DNA of 64,000 nt. It comes from Hydrogenophilus thiooxidans. GTDB lineage: Bacteria; Pseudomonadota; Gammaproteobacteria; Burkholderiales; Rhodocyclaceae. Location: positions 1 through 64,000 of the forward strand of contig NZ_JAHLSY010000012.1 of NCBI RefSeq assembly GCF_019049855.1, in the 5' to 3' direction. Positions 17,458 to 26,842 of the stretch are shown piece after piece. Made by a program: the position numbers and the translations under genes. The notes beneath the pieces are model-generated. The model was given only the letters and a program-made list of their open reading frames with translations. It had not been told where the DNA came from and searched no databases. Within the stretch, counting starts at the first letter, position 1. Every line of letters begins with the position of its first letter.

Positions 17458-19305
17458 ATGGAACCGCAAAGCGAAACGACCCAATCGGAACGGGAACGCG
17501 AAGAGACGGCAACCACGATTTTGGCGCGCCACCTCGCCCAAACCTTCCAGGCTGTTTCCTCTCCTCCCGCTGGTGCGGATCGAAACGTGGTCGATGAAGC
17601 GGAGCGCGCGGGCAAGGCGGTGGAACGCTTCGTGGAGGCGCTTTTGGAAGCCCTTGCCGAGGGCAATACCGCTCTCCAGTTGACTGCCGAAACGGCCGCT
17701 TGGTTGCGGCAACAACCGTGGGTTTCGGACGGCTCGCGATTTGCCCCTGTGATCCTTACGGGGACGCTTGCGCAGTTTCACCGCTACTGGCTAGCGGAAC
17801 AGACCCTGGCCGCTTTTTTCGACGCGCGCGTCGGCATTGGCGCCAATTCCCAAGGGTTACGAAAAGCGGATATCGACCCTGCCGAGACCGCGCCGCTCGA
17901 TCCCGAATTTCGTGCAGCCGCCGATGCGTTCGCGCTCGAAGCGGAAAAGCGCACGGTGATCGCGCGCGCGCTCACACTGCCGGTGGCCCTCTTGACCGGA
18001 GGGCCGGGCACCGGCAAGACGACGACGCTCGCCTGGTTCTTGGCCGCAGCGCTTCGGCGTCATCCTGAGATGCCGATCGCGCTCGCTGCGCCCACTGGGA
18101 AAGCGGCGCAACGGATGGGGGAAGCATTGACGCTCGTGTTATCCGAATTGCCGCTTTCGGACGCTGCGAAAGCATGTCTTTGTGCGCTCACCCCACTCAC
18201 GCTGCACCGTCTCTTGGGCATCGGACGCAGACCCGAACCGAGCTACCACGCGCAACGGCCACTGCCTTACGACCTGGTCGTGGTCGATGAGGCGTCGATG
18301 GTCGATGTGCTGCTTCTTGCCAAACTGGTGCGCGCGCTTCCAGCCACCGCGCAGCTTTTGCTCATCGGCGACCCCAACCAACTCGCCTCCGTGGAAGCCG
18401 GCAACGTCTTGGCCGATCTCGTCGCGCGCTACCCGAATTGCCACCTGCCTCTTTCCCGCAGCCACCGCTTCACCGCCGCGATTGGGGCGTTTGCGGATGC
18501 GGTGATCGCGGGCAACGGTGACGCGGCGTGGCAGATGCTGTCCCCTGCGGACGAAGCGGTGTTGCGCTCTCTTTTCGCGTCGCATGAGTTCCCCAAAGAT
18601 CTTCCTCCATTGCGGCTCCAACCGACCGCAGCGGAACTGTTCGCGGCGATCGATCGCGGATTTCAAAGCGTGTTGGCCCACCTTGCCGTTGCGCCCAACG
18701 GAAGCGACTTTTCGAGCGTTGCCGCGTACGTGCGCACCCTCTTTGCGTGCTACCGCGGCTTTCGGGTGCTCAGTCCGCTACGCCACGATCGCCGCTATGG
18801 CGTGCGTGCCCTCAACGCCCGAATTGCCGAACAGTGGCACCGCGCGCACCGCATCCCGTTCGTCGGTACGGGCGCGGGAAGACCGATCCTGCTTGGGCAG
18901 CCGATCACGATCGAAAGCAACGACTACAGTCTTTCCCTCTTCAATGGCGACCAAGGGGTGGTCTTCCCGTGGAAAGGCGCTCTCTTTGCCTGGTTTCTCG
19001 ACACTGACGCACCGCACGGTGTCCGCCCCGTTCCGCTTGCGCAACTGCCCCGTTGGGAGAGCGCGTGGGCACTGACCGTACACAAAGCGCAAGGGTCGGA
19101 ATTCGACGCGGTGTTGCTCGTGCTCCCCACGGAGACCGTTACCGTGGCAACGCGCGAACTGTTCTATACTGCGATCACCCGGGCGAAACGCGGGTTCGTT
19201 TTCTGGGGGACCGACGACGCCTTCCGCGCCGCAGTCGCGAATCGGACGGTTCGAGTCAGTGGTTTGGGTGGCGCGGTGGTTGGATCTGGTGCTTCTGCAC
19301 GTTGA
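17458..19305 (+). CDS. recD: Exodeoxyribonuclease V alpha subunit RecD
   Basis: RecD is the fast 5'-3' superfamily 1B helicase of RecBCD. The product of 615 residues matches the family length (E. coli 608). Motif I (LLTGGPGTGKTTTLAW) is at about residue 180, motif II is VVVDEASMVDVLLLAK, motif III LLIGDPNQLASVEAGN and motif V LTVHKAQGSEFDAVLL. Motif VI, ELFYTAITRAKRGF, is near the end. The ATG at 17458 follows an AAAGGAA site 14 bp after recB. All three subunits look intact, so a functional RecBCD is expected. Confidence 0.95.
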   Translation: MEPQSETTQSEREREETATTILARHLAQTFQAVSSPPAGADRNVVDEAERAGKAVERFVEALLEALAEGNTALQLTAETAAWLRQQPWVSDGSRFAPVILTGTLAQFHRYWLAEQTLAAFFDARVGIGANSQGLRKADIDPAETAPLDPEFRAAADAFALEAEKRTVIARALTLPVALLTGGPGTGKTTTLAWFLAAALRRHPEMPIALAAPTGKAAQRMGEALTLVLSELPLSDAAKACLCALTPLTLHRLLGIGRRPEPSYHAQRPLPYDLVVVDEASMVDVLLLAKLVRALPATAQLLLIGDPNQLASVEAGNVLADLVARYPNCHLPLSRSHRFTAAIGAFADAVIAGNGDAAWQMLSPADEAVLRSLFASHEFPKDLPPLRLQPTAAELFAAIDRGFQSVLAHLAVAPNGSDFSSVAAYVRTLFACYRGFRVLSPLRHDRRYGVRALNARIAEQWHRAHRIPFVGTGAGRPILLGQPITIESNDYSLSLFNGDQGVVFPWKGALFAWFLDTDAPHGVRPVPLAQLPRWESAWALTVHKAQGSEFDAVLLVLPTETVTVATRELFYTAITRAKRGFVFWGTDDAFRAAVANRTVRVSGLGGAVVGSGASAR

Positions 19306-19356
19306 TTCTTATGGGCCTTTGGCGGGATTTATTCGTCAAGGCCATGACGGCCAGAG

Positions 19357-19758
19357 TCACTCGCAGAAGGCGGTCAAAAGCATTGCCGTATCCGGGAAGC
19401 AGGTTACCAATTTGCGATCCATGGTCACAAGCTTGATGTCAAGCGCTTTTGCGAGCGCCACAAATTCACAATCATAGGCTGAGCACCCGCTGTGGTGTGT
19501 CAGTGAAAGAACGTCCAGCGAGGTTACGTCGTACTCCTTACCCTGAAACAGCGTTTCCATTTCAGCTTGGATTGCCAGCGCCTGGTCGAAACGGATCAAC
19601 CCTTTGCGCAGGTAGAGCGAAAGCACATTGCGGAATTCGCTGCGCCAGAGAAAAGGAACCACCCAATCCGGGTCTCGAATCAAAAGCCGCTCCGCTGCTT
19701 CCGTATAAGGGGACGGCATCACCAGATAGACGATGAGATTGGTATCAGCAACGATCAC
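19357..19758 (-). CDS. vapC: VapC-type PIN-domain ribonuclease toxin
   Basis: The 133-residue protein is a single PIN domain. It shows the first acidic residue in MIVADTNLIVYL, a conserved Glu in PFLWRSEFRNVL (about residue 41), and two further Asp residues in SAYDCEFVALAKALDIKLVTMDRKL, consistent with an active metal site. VapC toxins cleave specific tRNAs or rRNA and are neutralised by their partner. The gene overlaps the upstream antitoxin by 4 bases. The pair fills the space between recD and ubiD, as expected of an acquired cassette. The RNA target cannot be read from sequence. Confidence 0.85.
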   Translation of the reverse strand: MIVADTNLIVYLVMPSPYTEAAERLLIRDPDWVVPFLWRSEFRNVLSLYLRKGLIRFDQALAIQAEMETLFQGKEYDVTSLDVLSLTHHSGCSAYDCEFVALAKALDIKLVTMDRKLVTCFPDTAMLLTAFCE

Positions 19759-19997
19759 GGCCGGCCTTCCTCGATCGCCTGTTGGATCTCCTCAGGTGAT
19801 ACGGCAGAATGCGGAATGTCTGGACGAATCTTGCGAAGACGTTCCAACCGTTCCTCGGGTGGTACCTGATGCGGTCTCAGAGCAATCTCAAGACAGTGGA
19901 TCAACTCGCTGTTGATGGAACGGTGGTTGGCCTTGGCGACGATTTTAAGCCGTTCGTAGAGATCCTCAGGGATATTCTTGAGCGTGATGGTAGCCAC
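19755..19997 (-). CDS. vapB: Ribbon-helix-helix antitoxin (FitA/VapB-like)
   Basis: The 80-residue protein starts, from a GTG, with ATITLKNIPEDLYERLKIVAKANHRSINSELIHCLEIAL. This is the ribbon-helix-helix DNA-binding fold of FitA/Arc-type antitoxins. The charged C-terminal half (EERLERLRKIRP, EEIQQAIEEGRP) would wrap the PIN toxin. It precedes and overlaps vapC by 4 bases, the normal antitoxin-first order. Autoregulation through the inverted repeat just upstream is likely but inferred. Confidence 0.82.
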   Translation of the reverse strand: MATITLKNIPEDLYERLKIVAKANHRSINSELIHCLEIALRPHQVPPEERLERLRKIRPDIPHSAVSPEEIQQAIEEGRP

Positions 19998-20025
19998 AGC
20001 AAAAATCTCAACGTCTTATTTGCAC

Positions 20026-20038
20026 AACCATTATGGTT
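20026..20038. promoter_or_regulatory. Inverted repeat, candidate antitoxin operator
   Basis: AACCAT-T-ATGGTT is a perfect 13-base palindrome centred at 20032, about 29 bp upstream of the antitoxin start and between it and the ubiD stop. Ribbon-helix-helix antitoxins bind such short inverted repeats to repress their own operon. No experimental or comparative support is visible here. Confidence 0.4.
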
Positions 20039-20053
20039 CCACTTCGATGAAAA

Positions 20054-21589
20054 TCAAGTCTCTTCTGTGCGATCCGATCCCTGCTTCAACAACCCCTCCA
20101 ACCCCGCTTCCGCGGCGGCGACAATCTCCCGTGGCATGGTGATCGGTCTGCCCCATTCGCGTGGGGTTTCGCCAGGCCATTTGTTGGTGGCGTCGATCCC
20201 CATCTTGCTGCCCAACCCAGCGACGGGGGAGGCGAAGTCGAGGTAGTCGATTGGGGTGTTTTCGACCACCATCGTGTCGCGCGCCGCGTCGACGCGGGTG
20301 GTAAGCGCCCAGATCACCTCCGGCCAAGAGCGGATATCGACGTCGTCATCGACGACGATGATGAATTTGGTGTACATGAATTGGCGCAGGAAACCCCAGA
20401 CGCCGAACATCACGCGGCGGGCGTGGCCGGGGTAGGCTTTTTTGATCGCAACGAGCGCCAGCCGATACGAACAACCCTCTGGCGGCAGGTAGAAGTCGAC
20501 GATCTCCGGGTATTGCCGCTGCAAAAGCGGTAGGAAGACTTCGTTCAATGCCATGCCGAGCACCGCCGGTTCGTCCGGTGGCTTTCCGGTATAGGTGGTG
20601 TGGTAGATCGCGTCGCGGCGCATCGTGACCCGTGTGACGGTGAGCACCGGGAATTCGGCCCGTTCGTTGTAGTAACCGGTATGGTCGCCGTAGGGGCCTT
20701 CCTGCGCGGTGTCGCCGGGGTGGATGAACCCTTCCAGGACGATTTCGGCGCGCGCGGGAACTTCCAGGTCGCCAACGCCCGCGGCGGTGAGTTCGGTCTT
20801 TTCGCCGCGCAGTAGGCCTGCGAACTGATATTCGGAGAGGGTGTCAGGAATGGGGGTGACCGCGGCAAGGATCGTTGCCGGGTCGCAACCGAGCACCACT
20901 GCAACGGGAAAAGGTTCGCCCGGGTGGACTTTTTGGTGTTCGGCAAAATCGAGCGCACCGCCTCGGTGCGAGAGCCAGCGCATGATCACTCGGTTGCGGT
21001 CGATGAGCTGTTGGCGGTAGATACCCAGGTTCTGCCGCTTTTTGTGGGGGCCACGGGTGACGACGAGCCCCCAAGTGATGAGTGGCGCTACGTCCTCTGG
21101 CCAGCAGCGCTGGATAGGCAGTTGCGTAAGATCCACCGCGTCGCCTTCCCAGACGACTTCATGCACAGGGGCGCGGCCGACCCGTTTCGGCCCCATGTCG
21201 AGCGCGCGGCGCAGAAGCGGCAGTTTTTCCCAGGCGTCGCGCCAACCGCGCGGCGGTTCCGGTTCTTTGAGGTAGGCAAGCAGCCGCCCAAGGTCGCGCA
21301 GCGGCTCGCGCCAATCGCCCGATTCGGGGAGCTCTTGCCCCATGCCCCAGACGATTCGTTGGGGCGTGCCAAAGAGGTTGGTCAACGCCGGATAGGGGTA
21401 CGTCCGCCCGTTCCGTGCAACGGGTTGGGTGAAGAGCAGCGCCGGGCCTTTGCGTTTGAGCGCAGCGTCGCTCCACGCGGTCATTTCCAGATCGGGATTG
21501 ACCGGTTGCGTGACCCGTAGCAGTGCGCCGCGCGATTCGAGAAAAGTGAGAAACGCGCGTAAGTCGGGAAAACGGAGCTCATTGGCCAT
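20054..21589 (-). CDS. ubiD: UbiD family 4-hydroxy-3-polyprenylbenzoate decarboxylase
   Basis: UbiD decarboxylates the polyprenyl-hydroxybenzoate intermediate of ubiquinone synthesis using prenylated FMN made by UbiX, which is not in this window. The 511-residue protein is close to E. coli UbiD (497). It contains [29 protein letters not shown] near residue 160, [17 protein letters not shown], and the C-terminal [21 protein letters not shown] with [25 protein letters not shown] chose the ATG starting [14 protein letters not shown], which overlaps the upstream solute-binding gene by 11 bases. It is the last gene of a long minus-strand run. Confidence 0.94.
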   Translation of the reverse strand: MANELRFPDLRAFLTFLESRGALLRVTQPVNPDLEMTAWSDAALKRKGPALLFTQPVARNGRTYPYPALTNLFGTPQRIVWGMGQELPESGDWREPLRDLGRLLAYLKEPEPPRGWRDAWEKLPLLRRALDMGPKRVGRAPVHEVVWEGDAVDLTQLPIQRCWPEDVAPLITWGLVVTRGPHKKRQNLGIYRQQLIDRNRVIMRWLSHRGGALDFAEHQKVHPGEPFPVAVVLGCDPATILAAVTPIPDTLSEYQFAGLLRGEKTELTAAGVGDLEVPARAEIVLEGFIHPGDTAQEGPYGDHTGYYNERAEFPVLTVTRVTMRRDAIYHTTYTGKPPDEPAVLGMALNEVFLPLLQRQYPEIVDFYLPPEGCSYRLALVAIKKAYPGHARRVMFGVWGFLRQFMYTKFIIVVDDDVDIRSWPEVIWALTTRVDAARDTMVVENTPIDYLDFASPVAGLGSKMGIDATNKWPGETPREWGRPITMPREIVAAAEAGLEGLLKQGSDRTEET

Positions 21590-23474
21590 AGCGCTGGTTC
21601 GCTTTCGGAACGTAGATTTCGATCGGGAGAAAACCGATGTTGAGGCCCAGCCGGGTCTGCTGGAGGTTGGCAAAGCGGCGGTCGACGAACGCCAGAGTCT
21701 TACGGCGCACGAGGAACGTATAAGGCTGTTCTTCGACGAGAATCCGTTCGGCTTGCCGCCACAGGTGCATCCGCTTCGTCTCGTCGATTTCGCTGCGCGC
21801 CGCTTCGATGAGTCGATCGAATTCGGGGTTTTGGAAGGAGACGAAGTTGTCTCCCCCTGGCCCGGCTTGTGACGAGTGAAAGATTTGATAGAGGTCGACC
21901 TCGACGCCAGAGGTCCACCCTAGCGTAATCGCGTCGAACGCCTTCTGGTTGAGGCGTTCGAGCATCACCGACCATTCTGTGGGGTCCGGTTCGAGAAGGA
22001 TTCCGGCGCGCGCATAGAGATCTTTCAAGAGATGCACCATGCGGCGCGTATCGTCGTTGTCTTGGAAGAACGTGAGCTTGAAGCGAAAGGGTTCGCCAGC
22101 GGCGTTCACCAGGACGCCGTCATTGGCGCGGCGATGCCAACCAGCTTCGGCAAGAAGCGCAAGCGCCCGTTCGAGGTTCGGGGGTTCGGGGCGCAACGAC
22201 GGGTCGTGTTGCGGACTGCGCGGGTTGAAGGGGCTGACTGCCGGTTCGGCGTACCCGAGGAAGATTTCGCGGATGATGCGATCGCGGTCGGTCAAAAGCG
22301 TGAGCGCTTGCCGCACCCGTTTGTCGGCGAAAAACGTCGGTTTGCCGTCGCGAAGTGGGTTCCATGCGATGAAGCTGTAGCCGGCGGTTGGGGCGAGGTA
22401 TTCGAACCGTGTCGCGCGCGCGGACAAACGCGTGTCGGCTTTCAGGCGTTCGTATTCGACTGGGCGCGCGCCGTAGAGATCGATTTCGCCATTGCGAAAT
22501 GCGGTAAGGCGCGCCGTTTCGTTGGTGATCACTTTCCAGACGAGGCGCTCAAAGGGTGGCGACACCGGTCCCCAATAGCGGGGATTGCGCTCGAGTTCCA
22601 CGATCCCGAGATCCGGCCGCCACGATTCGGGGTTGCGCAGGCGATAGGGGCCGGTGCCGAAGAGCAGTGCCCGCGAGCGGTTGAAGGTTTCGGGCTCGGA
22701 AAGGTAGCGTTCGTAGTAGTGGCGCGCCAGGATCTCCATCCCGCCTGCGAGCGCGAGTGCGTCGTAATAGGGTTCGCGAAAGCGAAAGCGGACCGTTCGG
22801 GGGTCGAGCGCTTCCACTGCTTCGATCTTTTGCAGGTAGGCCCGTGCGCGCGGCGCGGCGATCCGTTCGTCCATCACGAAGCGGAATGTGAAGACGACAT
22901 CGTCCGCGGTAAGTGGGGTGCCGTCCGAAAAGCGTACCCCAGGGCGCAGGCGAAAGGTAAGCGTGGTTCCGCTTTCGTCGAACGACCACGATTCCGCAAG
23001 GAGCCCCTGCCAGGCCAAGGTTTCTGGGTCGCGCGTCAGAAGCGATTCCATCACGTAAGACTGGACCTCAGCGGCATAGGCGTCCGACGAAACGAAGGGT
23101 GTGAGGGTTGCAATCCCCGTGGGGAGCGCCCGGACGAACCAATCCCCTTCGGCAAAATCGGGACGGGTGCGCACTTTGGCGGCGCGCGCAAAGGCACCAA
23201 GCGTTGAGGAAGTTGCCGCGAAATCGTGCGCCGAATCCTGGATAGAATCCCGCGCCGAATCTGGCGCATCTGGCGGCGACCCCGTGGGCGTTGCCCTTGC
23301 GCTGGCGGCTAAGTGGGCAAGCTGTTGGTTGGCGTAGCGCAGGTCCTGTTGCAGTTCGCGCAACTGCCCTTCCAGCCGTCCGACCCGTTCCCAGAGGCGG
23401 TCGTTTTGCCACATCGCAAGCAAAAGAAGAAATGCAAGCGATGTCCACCCCAAGAGTCGCCCCCAGCCGTTCAT
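21579..23474 (-). CDS. Family 5 (peptide/nickel-type) solute-binding protein with membrane anchor and coiled coil
   Basis: The 631-residue protein has an SBP_bac_5 body from about residue 95. Family segments include [44 protein letters not shown] and the C-terminal half with [26 protein letters not shown]. Instead of a cleavable signal it starts with one helix ([15 protein letters not shown]). A heptad-like stretch follows ([32 protein letters not shown]), then an Ala/Ser/Asp linker. No lipobox is present. No dpp/opp-type permease or ATPase gene is nearby. Its ATG overlaps the tatD stop by 4 bases. It may be a membrane-tethered binding protein or a non-transport sensor; the substrate is unknown. 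Confidence 0.8.
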   Translation of the reverse strand: MNGWGRLLGWTSLAFLLLLAMWQNDRLWERVGRLEGQLRELQQDLRYANQQLAHLAASARATPTGSPPDAPDSARDSIQDSAHDFAATSSTLGAFARAAKVRTRPDFAEGDWFVRALPTGIATLTPFVSSDAYAAEVQSYVMESLLTRDPETLAWQGLLAESWSFDESGTTLTFRLRPGVRFSDGTPLTADDVVFTFRFVMDERIAAPRARAYLQKIEAVEALDPRTVRFRFREPYYDALALAGGMEILARHYYERYLSEPETFNRSRALLFGTGPYRLRNPESWRPDLGIVELERNPRYWGPVSPPFERLVWKVITNETARLTAFRNGEIDLYGARPVEYERLKADTRLSARATRFEYLAPTAGYSFIAWNPLRDGKPTFFADKRVRQALTLLTDRDRIIREIFLGYAEPAVSPFNPRSPQHDPSLRPEPPNLERALALLAEAGWHRRANDGVLVNAAGEPFRFKLTFFQDNDDTRRMVHLLKDLYARAGILLEPDPTEWSVMLERLNQKAFDAITLGWTSGVEVDLYQIFHSSQAGPGGDNFVSFQNPEFDRLIEAARSEIDETKRMHLWRQAERILVEEQPYTFLVRRKTLAFVDRRFANLQQTRLGLNIGFLPIEIYVPKANQRYGQ

Positions 23475-24358
23475 TTCGCGCGCTCCAAAGTGCAAGGGAG
23501 TGGGTTCGTTGCAAAGAGGCGTTGCAGCTGTGGGATGACCCGCAGCGCGTTTGCCGTGGTCGCCGAGACGATCGCATCAAAGTCCATCCCGCGCTGTTCG
23601 GCCAAAAAGGCCGCGTAGCGCACGAGATCGGCCGGTTCGGTACGGCGTGTTGGGCGGCTATTGGCCCATGCGGGCGGGATATCGGGGGCGTCGGTCTCGA
23701 GCACGATCCCTTCGAGCGGCAGCGTCTGGGCAAGCTTGTGCAGATGGTTGGCCCGAGGGTGGGTCATCGCGCCGCCAAACCCCAGACAGAACCCGTGGGC
23801 GATCAGGTCTTCGGCCTGCGCCCGCGAACCGTTGAAGGCGTGGATGATGCCACCCGGCAGGTTGGCTCTGCGGACGCGGATGCGGACCGCTTCGACAGCG
23901 CGGCGCGCATGACAGAGCACGGGAAGGCGCAGCCGTTTGGCAAGCGCCAGTTGCGCTTCGAACCAAACGACCTGCCGCGACCAGGTAGGGGTGGTGACGA
24001 AGCGGTCGAGCCCGATCTCGCCGATTGCGACGGCGCCGTGCTCAGTAATCCACGCTTCGAGCGCCGCGCACGCGACCGCGGCGGCCGCCTCATCGTCGAG
24101 CGCGCTTCCCGCCTGCTGTTCGGCCCAAGCGTGGGCGTGGTCGACGAAACAGGGGTGGATGCCCCAGGCGTGGGCGAGCGCCGGAAAATGGGCGAGCCGC
24201 TTCTGTTGGCTCGGCCATTGGCTTGGCTCGACTGCCGGGATGACCGCGGCACGCACCCCCGCCTGCTGCGCTGCTTCCCAAAGCGCTGCGCGCTCGGTGT
24301 CGAACTCGGCGGCGTCGAGGTGCAGATGGGTATCGATGAGGGAAAGCGGCGGTAGCAT
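23471..24358 (-). CDS. tatD: TatD-family metal-dependent deoxyribonuclease/hydrolase
   Basis: The 295-residue amidohydrolase-fold protein begins LPPLSLIDTHLHLDAAEFD with the metal-binding HxH. It has AWGIHPCF, AIGEIGLDRF with the bridging acid, LPVLCHARRA and the late LETDAPDIPP motif. TatD enzymes act as 3'-5' DNases in DNA repair and have no known role in Tat export. A second TatD-family gene lies 2.5 kb upstream; this copy is the more diverged. It overlaps the solute-binding gene by 4 bases. No strong ribosome binding site is visible before the chosen ATG. Confidence 0.88.
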   Translation of the reverse strand: MLPPLSLIDTHLHLDAAEFDTERAALWEAAQQAGVRAAVIPAVEPSQWPSQQKRLAHFPALAHAWGIHPCFVDHAHAWAEQQAGSALDDEAAAAVACAALEAWITEHGAVAIGEIGLDRFVTTPTWSRQVVWFEAQLALAKRLRLPVLCHARRAVEAVRIRVRRANLPGGIIHAFNGSRAQAEDLIAHGFCLGFGGAMTHPRANHLHKLAQTLPLEGIVLETDAPDIPPAWANSRPTRRTEPADLVRYAAFLAEQRGMDFDAIVSATTANALRVIPQLQRLFATNPLPCTLERAK

Positions 24359-24380
24359 CCGTTGCGGCAGCCCCTGATGG

Positions 24381-25184
24381 TCACACGACGTTTTCGGGCG
24401 CGGGCGTGTGCTGGTAACGAGGGGCCCGTTTTTCGATGAAGGCGTCGATCCCTTCTTGGGCGTCCGGGTGCATCATGTTGCACGCCATGACTTCGGACGC
24501 CAGCTGATACGCCGCGTCGATTCCCATTTCGAGTTGACGATAAAAGAGCGATTTGCCCATCGCGATCGACGCCCGCGGTTTGGCTAGGATCGATTCGGTG
24601 AGCTTTTTGATCTCGTCGTCGAGTGCATCGACCGCGACGACGCGGTTCACCAACCCGAGCGTCTGCGCCCGCTCCGCGGAGATAAATTCACCAGTGAGCA
24701 ACATCTCCATAGCCGCCTTGCGGCCAATGTTGCGGGAAAGCGCCACTGCCGGAGTCGAACAGAAGAGCCCGACCGTGATGCCCGAGACCGCAAAGCGCGC
24801 CACGTCTGCGGCAACGGCAAGGTCGCAGGTGGCGACGAGTTGGCAACCGGCTGCGGTGGCAATTCCATGAACCCGCGCAATCACCGGCACCGGTAACGTC
24901 ATGATCGTGCGCATGACTTTGGTGCAGAGTGCAAAGAGGTCGCGTTGGAATTCCAAGGTGCAGTTCGCGCGCATCTCTTTGAGGTCGTGGCCAGCGCAGA
25001 AGGCTTTGCCCGCACCAGCAAGGACCACGGCGCGCACCGCTTCGTCCGTTTTGGCGCGTTCGAGCGCGGCAAGGAGCGCTTCCAGCATCGCACGAGAAAG
25101 CGCGTTGAACTGGTTGGGACGGTTGAGGGTGAGCGTCAAAACGCCATCGGCGAGCGATTCCAGTACAAAGGGGGCGTCGTTCAT
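24381..25184 (-). CDS. Enoyl-CoA hydratase/isomerase family protein (ECHDC3-like)
   Basis: This 267-residue crotonase-fold protein contains the oxyanion-hole region GAGKAFCAGHDLKEM near residue 65 and HGIATAAGCQLVATCDLAVAA near 110. The second catalytic Glu is present in AAMEMLLTGEFIS. The first, normally in the PEI segment, appears replaced by Gly (FAVSGITVGLFCSTP), as in the ECHDC3-like subgroup. Classical hydratase activity is therefore doubtful. The ATG at 25184 follows AAGGAG. It lies 14 bp after an acyl-CoA ligase gene, suggesting a shared acyl-CoA substrate. Confidence 0.86.
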   Translation of the reverse strand: MNDAPFVLESLADGVLTLTLNRPNQFNALSRAMLEALLAALERAKTDEAVRAVVLAGAGKAFCAGHDLKEMRANCTLEFQRDLFALCTKVMRTIMTLPVPVIARVHGIATAAGCQLVATCDLAVAADVARFAVSGITVGLFCSTPAVALSRNIGRKAAMEMLLTGEFISAERAQTLGLVNRVVAVDALDDEIKKLTESILAKPRASIAMGKSLFYRQLEMGIDAAYQLASEVMACNMMHPDAQEGIDAFIEKRAPRYQHTPAPENVV

Positions 25185-25198
25185 GGGTCTTCTCCTTA

Positions 25199-26842
25199 TC
25201 ATTCGATCGCTTCTTGCGAACGCGCCTGTTCGCGCAAGATGAATTTCTGAATCTTGCCCGTCGAGGTCTTCGGTAGCGGTCCAAAAGTGAATTTCTTGGG
25301 AATTTTGTAGCCGGCGAGGAATTGGCGGCAGTGTTGTTGCAACTCCTCTGGGGTGACGGTAGCCCCTTCACGCAACTCGATGAAGGCGTGCGGCACCTCG
25401 CCCCACTTCGGATCGGGTGAGGCGACCACCGCAGCCGCGATCACCGCCGGATGTTTGTAGAGCGCATCTTCGACTTCGATCGAGGAGATGTTTTCCCCGC
25501 CGGAGATGATGATGTCTTTGGCGCGGTCTTTGATCTTGACGTAGCCGTCGGGTTCGAGCACGCCCAGGTCACCGGTATGGAACCACCCACCGCGGAACGC
25601 CTCTTCCGTTGCGGCCGGGTTCTTGAGGTACCCTTTCATCACCAGGTTGCCGCGGAACATCACCTCACCCATCGTCTGGCCGTCACGCGGCACCGGTTGC
25701 ATCGTATCGGGGTCGAGCACCGAAATCGCCTCTTGGGCGTGGTACGGCACCCCTTGGCGACCGTTCAAGCGCACCTGCTCGGCAAGGGGAAGTGTTGCCC
25801 ATTCGTCGTGCTTGGCGCACACCGCGGCAGGTCCGTAGGTTTCAGTAAGGCCATAGACGTGGGTGATTTCGAACCCGATTTCGGCCATCGCTTGGAGGAC
25901 GGCAGCAGGGGGCGGCGCGGCGGCGATCAGCCCTTTCACGGTTCGCCCCACTTTGCCGCTTTTCCATTCTGGCGGTGCGGCATTGGCGATCATGCTGTGG
26001 ACGATCGGTGCGCCGCAGTAGTGGGTGACCCCGTGCCTTTCGATCGCCTCCCAGATCCATTTCGGGTCGACGCGCCGCAAGCAAACGTTGACACCGGCGT
26101 TCGCGGCGATCGTCCAGGGGAAGCACCAGCCGTTGCAGTGAAACATCGGCAAGGTCCAAAGGTAGACCGAATGGTGCGGCATTCCCCAGGAGACGATATT
26201 CGAAAGCGCATTGAGATAAGCACCGCGATGGTGGTAGACCACCCCTTTCGGGTTTCCAGTGGTTCCTGAGGTGTAGTTGAGCGAGATCGCATCCCATTCG
26301 TCGTCTGGGTAGCGGAACGCAAAGTGGGGGTCGCCGCCAGCCAAAAGCCCTTCATAATCGAGTGTGCCCAGAAGTTCCCCCGGTCCGGAATATTCGGGGT
26401 CGTCGACGTCGATCACCAAAATCTTTCGGTCGATACGCGCAAGCGCCGCTTTGACGGTGGGCGCGTATTCACGGTCGGTGATCAGAACCTTCGCTTCTCC
26501 GTGTTCCAGGATGAACGCAACCGTTTCGGGGTCGAGTCGGGTGTTGATGGTATTGAGCACCGCCCCCGCCCCCGGGACGCCAAAATGGCATTCGAGCATT
26601 TCGGGGGTGTTGTTGAGCACCACCGCAACCGTGTCGTTCTTCCCAACCCCAAGATGGTGCAGCGCAGAAGCCAATCGTCGCGCCCGCTCGGCAAACTGGG
26701 CCCAGGTGTAGCGGCGGCTGCCGTGGATCACCGCCAGCCGATCGGGGTAAACGGCAGCGGTGCGTTGCAAGAAGCTAAGGGGGGTAAGCGGCACGTAGTT
26801 GGCTTCACACCGGTCGAGCCCAATTTCATACGCTTTGGTCAT
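25199..26842 (-). CDS. AMP-dependent acyl-CoA synthetase/ligase
   Basis: The 547-residue ANL-superfamily enzyme activates a carboxylic acid to its CoA thioester through an acyl-adenylate. The AMP-binding signature LNYTSGTTGNPKGVVYHH is near residue 185. ITHVYGLTETYGPA and FHTGDLGVLEPDGYVKIKDRAKDIIISGGENISS follow, and the adenylation lysine lies near the C-terminus in PKTSTGKIQKF. It resembles medium-chain or methylthiopropionyl-type ligases (DmdB-like), but the substrate cannot be assigned. AAAGGAGG precedes the ATG at 26842, which overlaps the ycfH stop by 4 bases. Confidence 0.9.
   Translation of the reverse strand: MTKAYEIGLDRCEANYVPLTPLSFLQRTAAVYPDRLAVIHGSRRYTWAQFAERARRLASALHHLGVGKNDTVAVVLNNTPEMLECHFGVPGAGAVLNTINTRLDPETVAFILEHGEAKVLITDREYAPTVKAALARIDRKILVIDVDDPEYSGPGELLGTLDYEGLLAGGDPHFAFRYPDDEWDAISLNYTSGTTGNPKGVVYHHRGAYLNALSNIVSWGMPHHSVYLWTLPMFHCNGWCFPWTIAANAGVNVCLRRVDPKWIWEAIERHGVTHYCGAPIVHSMIANAAPPEWKSGKVGRTVKGLIAAAPPPAAVLQAMAEIGFEITHVYGLTETYGPAAVCAKHDEWATLPLAEQVRLNGRQGVPYHAQEAISVLDPDTMQPVPRDGQTMGEVMFRGNLVMKGYLKNPAATEEAFRGGWFHTGDLGVLEPDGYVKIKDRAKDIIISGGENISSIEVEDALYKHPAVIAAAVVASPDPKWGEVPHAFIELREGATVTPEELQQHCRQFLAGYKIPKKFTFGPLPKTSTGKIQKFILREQARSQEAIE

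Noticed and set aside
19306-19356. GGCC-ATGAC-GGCC hairpin as a recD/vapC terminator
   Set aside because: Only 4 bp of stem and no U-run on either strand.
22032-23207. 391-codon plus-strand open frame
   Set aside because: It is antisense to the solute-binding protein gene, which has a full SBP_bac_5 body; the antisense product is Gly/Arg-rich without domains.
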